A DNA stretch of 64,000 bases from assembly GCF_000276665.1 (NCBI RefSeq), contig NW_004955418.1, positions 6,908,489 through 6,972,488 on the forward strand, given 5' to 3'. This DNA comes from Chinchilla lanigera. Lineage: Eukaryota > Chordata > Mammalia > Rodentia > Chinchillidae. Shown one piece after another: positions 59,691-64,000 of the stretch (position 1 is the first letter of the stretch; each line of letters opens with the position of its first letter). Position numbers and translations under genes: made by a program. The notes beneath the pieces were generated by a model. It did not search any database. It saw nothing but the letters and a program-made list of their open reading frames with translations, and had not been told where the DNA came from.

Positions 59691-62540
59691 TTTCATAGGT
59701 CCACTCACATTAAGTAGGTGCCTTTTGTAAGACAAAAAAATTACACCACATTGTGTTTTCATTTCTCTTGGACTTTTCCTGTGGTCCCAGCAGGGTGCTT
59801 TAGTCCCCATGCTGCATTGCACATCTCATAGTTCTTCCCGTGGAAGGGAGAAGAATGGTGCTTATCTTATTAGTTGTTTTTAATTCTTCCTCTTTTGAAT
59901 TAAAAAATACAAACTCTTGGAGACACACCTGTCTTTAGTGTGTATTTCCTTTCCTTTGTGTTTCACGCCTGCTTCCCCTGCCCCTGCACTGGCATGATTG
60001 TCAGCTTTAAAGTTGCATGAAATGGCCAGGCAAGTTGTATAGAGCATGGGGTGATGCTTCGAGATAACTGTGCCTTTCTTCTCTGATTGGAAAGTAAACA
60101 TCCCTGCAGCAGACAGATATTCATTTCATCAATTTTAATGTATCTCCCAGTTTGTAGTATAGTGATCCATTTCAGGTCAGTTTTGAATGAAAGTTCCTCA
60201 AATGAATGGTTGAGGGAGAAAGGGACGTTGCTCCAGTTCTGTTCCATTTTCTCTTATATATTTGGAAACTCTGTGTGTGTGTGTGTGTTCACCTTTTTAT
60301 GGTTGGAAATTTAATGGTAAGGTAGGGTAAGAGCAGTAGAATCAGCCGAGTCAGAATGTTCTCCGGGTTCAACATGGAGAGACGCATGATGCAAAAAGTC
60401 TAGATTTGGTTCTTGCTGATCCTGCCGCAGAAGTACTTTAAAGGTGTGTCAGTTTCCTCCACAAGATTCCTGGTGTGCCCTCTGCCCATCATCCAAAGCA
60501 TTAGGCAAAAGGAGGAGAAACTGAATCTTTAATTGGCTCCTAGAAGAAAGTGAAGATATTAGATCTGGCTATTTTCAGATGTAGTCAGAAGCGTCCAAAC
60601 TCATCCAAATTATAGTTTACATTTTTTAAATGTGATTTTTGTTTGTTGAATAAAAAGAGGTTGGCTTTTAAAAGTTCTCAGTGGCATTTTCTAACACTAT
60701 AACTTGTAATGAGTGTGGGTGATCTTTACCTAAAGAAGCCTTTACTAGCACAACTAACTGCTCAGCACTACTATTCGAATACTTCTCAATTGGCAAGATA
60801 TTTTCCATTAGGAACTGAAAGGTGATAGCTCTTTTCTTTCTTTCTTTTTGTAATACATAAGCTCTGGAGTGTTTTTATTTTTTTTTTTAAAGAGAATGTT
60901 TGCGGACCTTATATATATTTCATCCGCTCCTAGTTACCCGTATGTGGCTTATTCAGCCTTGGGATTTATCTGCAGAAATTTTTCAAATCCCTGGCTGCTC
61001 TCTGCTCTCCTCATTTGTATGAATTATGTTATTGTCATGGAAGTGTGCTGCTGTACGTAGTGCAGCCTAAACCAAGCATAGCTGTGAAGGAAAAGCAACC
61101 CATCCCCTCTATATTACAATCTAAAGCAAAATATTTATCATCTTTGTCAATCTTTTCCCCTTTGGAATCATTCTATCTAGCAACTTACACTGTTGATCAT
61201 GAGCTGTACTGTATATGCTCTGATTAAAGATACAGCACCACATAATGCAAAAATCTTACAATTCACTCTTAATTCTTCAAACTTTCTTAGGGAAATTAAA
61301 TTCTTTTGATCAAAGGTACGACATTAAAAAGTTTGATTAAACTTGGTTACTGGTTTCAATATAAAACTTATTAATTCTATGCATAGTTTCTCTAATTACC
61401 TCTAACCACTTACATAAATGAATTAATTAATCCCAAAGTGAAATATAACCTGAAGGATAGTTTATACACAGAAAATTATTTTTTGTTGTTTGGGTATTAA
61501 CCACCTTTGAGCTTTAACCATGTTGTATTGTCCTTATTTTATATGAGGAAGGTGAGGCTGTCCAGTTTCTGACCCATTCATTCACTGTAAAACGTAGCCT
61601 TTGCCATAACTGAAGGAAAGAAAAGATGGAAGAAATACCCCCCCCATACTGATGTTATCATCTCCAACGGCCTGAGGTTTCTGATCATACGATAGAGGAG
61701 TGATTAATCAGGTTTTAAGTGAAGCCATCTTTTAGAGAGCAAGAGAATTTTTTTGTTGTTTGTTGTCTGGTCTGCTCTCGAGAAACCCGAGAGGAAAGGA
61801 TGCATAATGGGATGCTGTACTTGTGCATTTCGGCAAAGATCTAATCTTTTTGAATTCATTGCTTGTGAGTTATTATTTCTAATCATACGCTTGATTGACT
61901 CCAGCTAAATGACTGTCTGACTGCAGAGGCAGGGGTGTTAAATCCAAAACCGTAAGTGCGCATTTTAACTGAAAATAGGGATCATCACGAAATGCCTTCT
62001 CAATCAGTAGTGCCTGATACCCCCCCCAATGTATTTTTAAATAGAAATACTCTCGCATCCTCATGTAGGAACAGCACATCACAGAGCGTGATTGAACTCA
62101 AAGCGAGAAGATTGAAACCCCAGAGAGGATATCAAAATGATAAAAACCAAGGCTCCCATGGCGCCTCAAGGAGTGTAGTTAATATGGTACTTTAGTCTGA
62201 CAGGATGGGCAGGTGCCCCTTAAAACTCTAATACAAGATTACCTTGTCATGTTAAAGATTTTTGGGAAAATAAATTGGGAGAAAAGAGAGGGTCAAAAAA
62301 GAGATAATTTTTAGAAACAGGATCTGGATGATTCTCTTTATGTTTTCTGCATGGAAATCTAACAGATACTGGATTTTTTTTTGGCAGTTCACATAAATAT
62401 TTTCCAACATAAAAATATGTGGCTTCCAGATAAAGTGTGTTCATCAAAATAGATCAAGACAAAGTAAAAAGCACATATAGAAAAATAACAATAAGAGCTG
62501 AACTGTCTCTTTATATATATATATTTTTTAGTATCACTTT
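59691..62540. other. Intron DNA with a candidate conserved block
   Basis: A (GT)n run lies at 60272-60289. The block 61890-62190 is unique with several CpGs and two C8 runs nearby (61640, 62020). Nothing is recognised as a gene. Confidence 0.4.
60272..60289. repeat. (GT)n microsatellite, short
   Basis: About nine GT units. Confidence 0.92.
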
Positions 62541-62553
62541 AAAAACTGTTGTT

Positions 62554-62666
62554 GGGGCTGGGGATTTAGCTCAGTGGCAAAGCGCCTGCCTGGCAAGTGC
62601 AAGGTCGTGAGTTCGGTTCCCGGTACCGGAAAAAAAAACCAAAAAAACAAAACAAAACAAAACAAA
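62554..62666 (+). mobile_element. ID-type SINE, young subfamily, intact head and promoter boxes
   Basis: GGGGCTGGGGATTTAGCTCA with a good A box (TAGCTCAGTGG) and B box (GAGTTCGGTTCC), 3' end CCGGTACCGG, A-tail with AACC and CAAAA units. Duplication AAAAACTGTT at 62541-62550 and 62667-62676. Least decayed copy in the window. Confidence 0.96.
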
Positions 62667-62676
62667 AAAAACTGTT

Positions 62677-64000
62677 CTTAAGGAATCTGAGCATTTAACT
62701 ATATTGTTTGTTATGTTATCACTTTTTAATAAGATCTGCTTATTTGATTACTTGGACTTTTGCCTTCCCTTCTGTAATATGACACTAATATTCAATACTT
62801 CCTTCTGGATTTTTGAGAGAGAAGTGCTTATGGACTAAGGAGTCTTATAAAAAAATTCATGTGAATGTATCTGCATTAGCTAAGGCAACCACTGATCTTA
62901 GAGAAAAACACCTTATATGGGAGAGCTACAGGTGCTCAAAAGATGTGTGTGTGTTGCTTTCAACATAGTAAGAATTCTAAAGCGACACATGATAAATAGT
63001 CTGAATACTTTCACTTGGGAGAAAGCTCGTGGAAGCAAAGTGTTTCCTCATATGACTAGCTTATTTTTTTTATCAGTAAGTTTCAGTGGTAATTTGAAAA
63101 TAATTGCATATTTTACATTACATAGTACTTTGTGCATCACTTGAAATTCTTTAAAATAACACCTAATTTTATGAAGCCACTTGAAATTTAAACTGTCAGT
63201 GCTATGTTAATATTCAGGGTTCTATGGTTTAAAAGAGAAATTTTAATTTTATCTCATTCTCACAAAGCTTCTTTCTGGAAGGCCCATTCAGTTCTATCTC
63301 ATGCCTGGGGAAAAGTCTGTAGTTGCTGTGAGGCAGTTCCAGCACAAAGCATTATCTGTGTAATTAGCGCAACCCTGATACTGTGGAAGATGTGGATTAT
63401 GTGTGTAGACTATGCTGGGTGTGATAGTCGGGTGTTAATCTTTTTATGAAGGTCATTGGATGCTGAGTAGGAACAGGTGCTAGGACAACTATGCGTTCTC
63501 TAAGGATCAAAAGGTTAGATAAACTGCTTTTAGGATTTATGCAGGATAGTGATTTTCATGTCAGTTTAATTATCCCTATGTTTTATAAGACTGTCAATCA
63601 GGATGCCTAGAAATCTTACAGAACTGGAGGGTCTGAAAACTTCTGAATCTTTTTGGGTTGGATTTATTTGATAGTCATTCTTTTTGTGATGACCTTAGTT
63701 GAAATGAAGAGCTGTTAGGACTACAAGGCCTGCCTTAGTGTCAGTAGAAGATTTAATCAGGAGTCTATCATGCAGTGAGAAAAATGCCTTTCATTCTCTT
63801 TTCATTTATTTGAAATTACTTAGTGATTCAGGAATCTCTTATTGGGGTCATTACTTTGATTTTTAACTTAGCAACATAACTCTTGAAATACTTTATGTAA
63901 ATGATTTTCTTCACAGTGTACTGTTTAAAAAGCTATCAATCAGTTCAAAATTGTTTTAAATTTATTTCACTTTAGAGCCGTGATCTGCCAAAAAGAAATG
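62677..64000. other. Intron DNA to the right edge, nothing recognised
   Basis: AT-rich. No repeat, exon or gene-like frame recognised. Confidence 0.45.

Larger units (their letters stand above)
12556..64000 (+). other. EFNA5: EFNA5 intron 1, 5' part
   Basis: Starts GTAAGG at 12556. No later ephrin exon is visible: I looked for the exon 2 product, which should continue FQRGDYHIDV, and found it in no listed frame. EFNA5 has a very long first intron in other mammals, so at least 51 kb here is expected. The intron opens inside the CpG island and is AT-rich after about 13.6 kb. Confidence 0.9.

Noticed and set aside
1..64000. CRISPR array, operon or phage/bacterial system
   Set aside because: No regularly spaced repeats, no dense coding and no ribosome-binding pattern; all evidence is for mammalian nuclear DNA.

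Overview
The window is a piece of a rodent-like mammalian genome. It carries one recognisable host coding exon, the first exon of EFNA5 (ephrin-A5, a GPI-anchored ligand of Eph receptors), on the + strand. Evidence for a mammal is the exon itself, a large CpG island, low-GC flanks and intron, and MIR, L2, L1 and MER5-type relics. Evidence for a rodent is B1-like 7SL-derived SINEs and many ID-type tRNA-derived SINEs. The younger ID copies end in CCGGTACCGG before an A-tail, a variant I cannot assign to a species. A squirrel- or beaver/kangaroo-rat-related rodent is possible but is a guess.

Layout. Positions 1-1106 hold the 5' end of a minus-strand class II (betaretrovirus-like) endogenous retrovirus: LTR, a Lys3-type primer-binding site, leader, and an open N-terminal gag (matrix) reading frame that runs toward the left edge. 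Positions 1107-9340 are 5' flanking DNA with L1, L2, B1-like and MER5A relics and a CA microsatellite. About 9340-13560 is a multi-lobed CpG island, interrupted by an assembly gap of 166 N (11897-12062). It contains the promoter region, the 5' UTR and EFNA5 coding exon 1 (12431-12555), which ends at a GTAAGG splice donor. From 12556 to the right edge is the start of the very long EFNA5 intron 1: AT-rich, with scattered SINEs, old LINE/MIR fragments, microsatellites, a few local tandem duplications and several unique GC-richer blocks that could be enhancers.

Nearly all other open frames are chance frames: GC-driven in the CpG island, purine-tract-driven near 48 kb, or short AT-rich frames. No tRNA, rRNA, snRNA, CRISPR, operon or bacterial/phage feature is supported. 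I found no convincing undescribed biological system. The items most worth a second look are the endogenous retrovirus with its open matrix frame, the inverted ID pair at 42.1-42.5 kb, the unidentified coding-like block at 28.4-28.9 kb, a 56-bp tandem duplication at 22.1 kb, and the candidate conserved noncoding blocks near 22, 38, 41, 47 and 62 kb.
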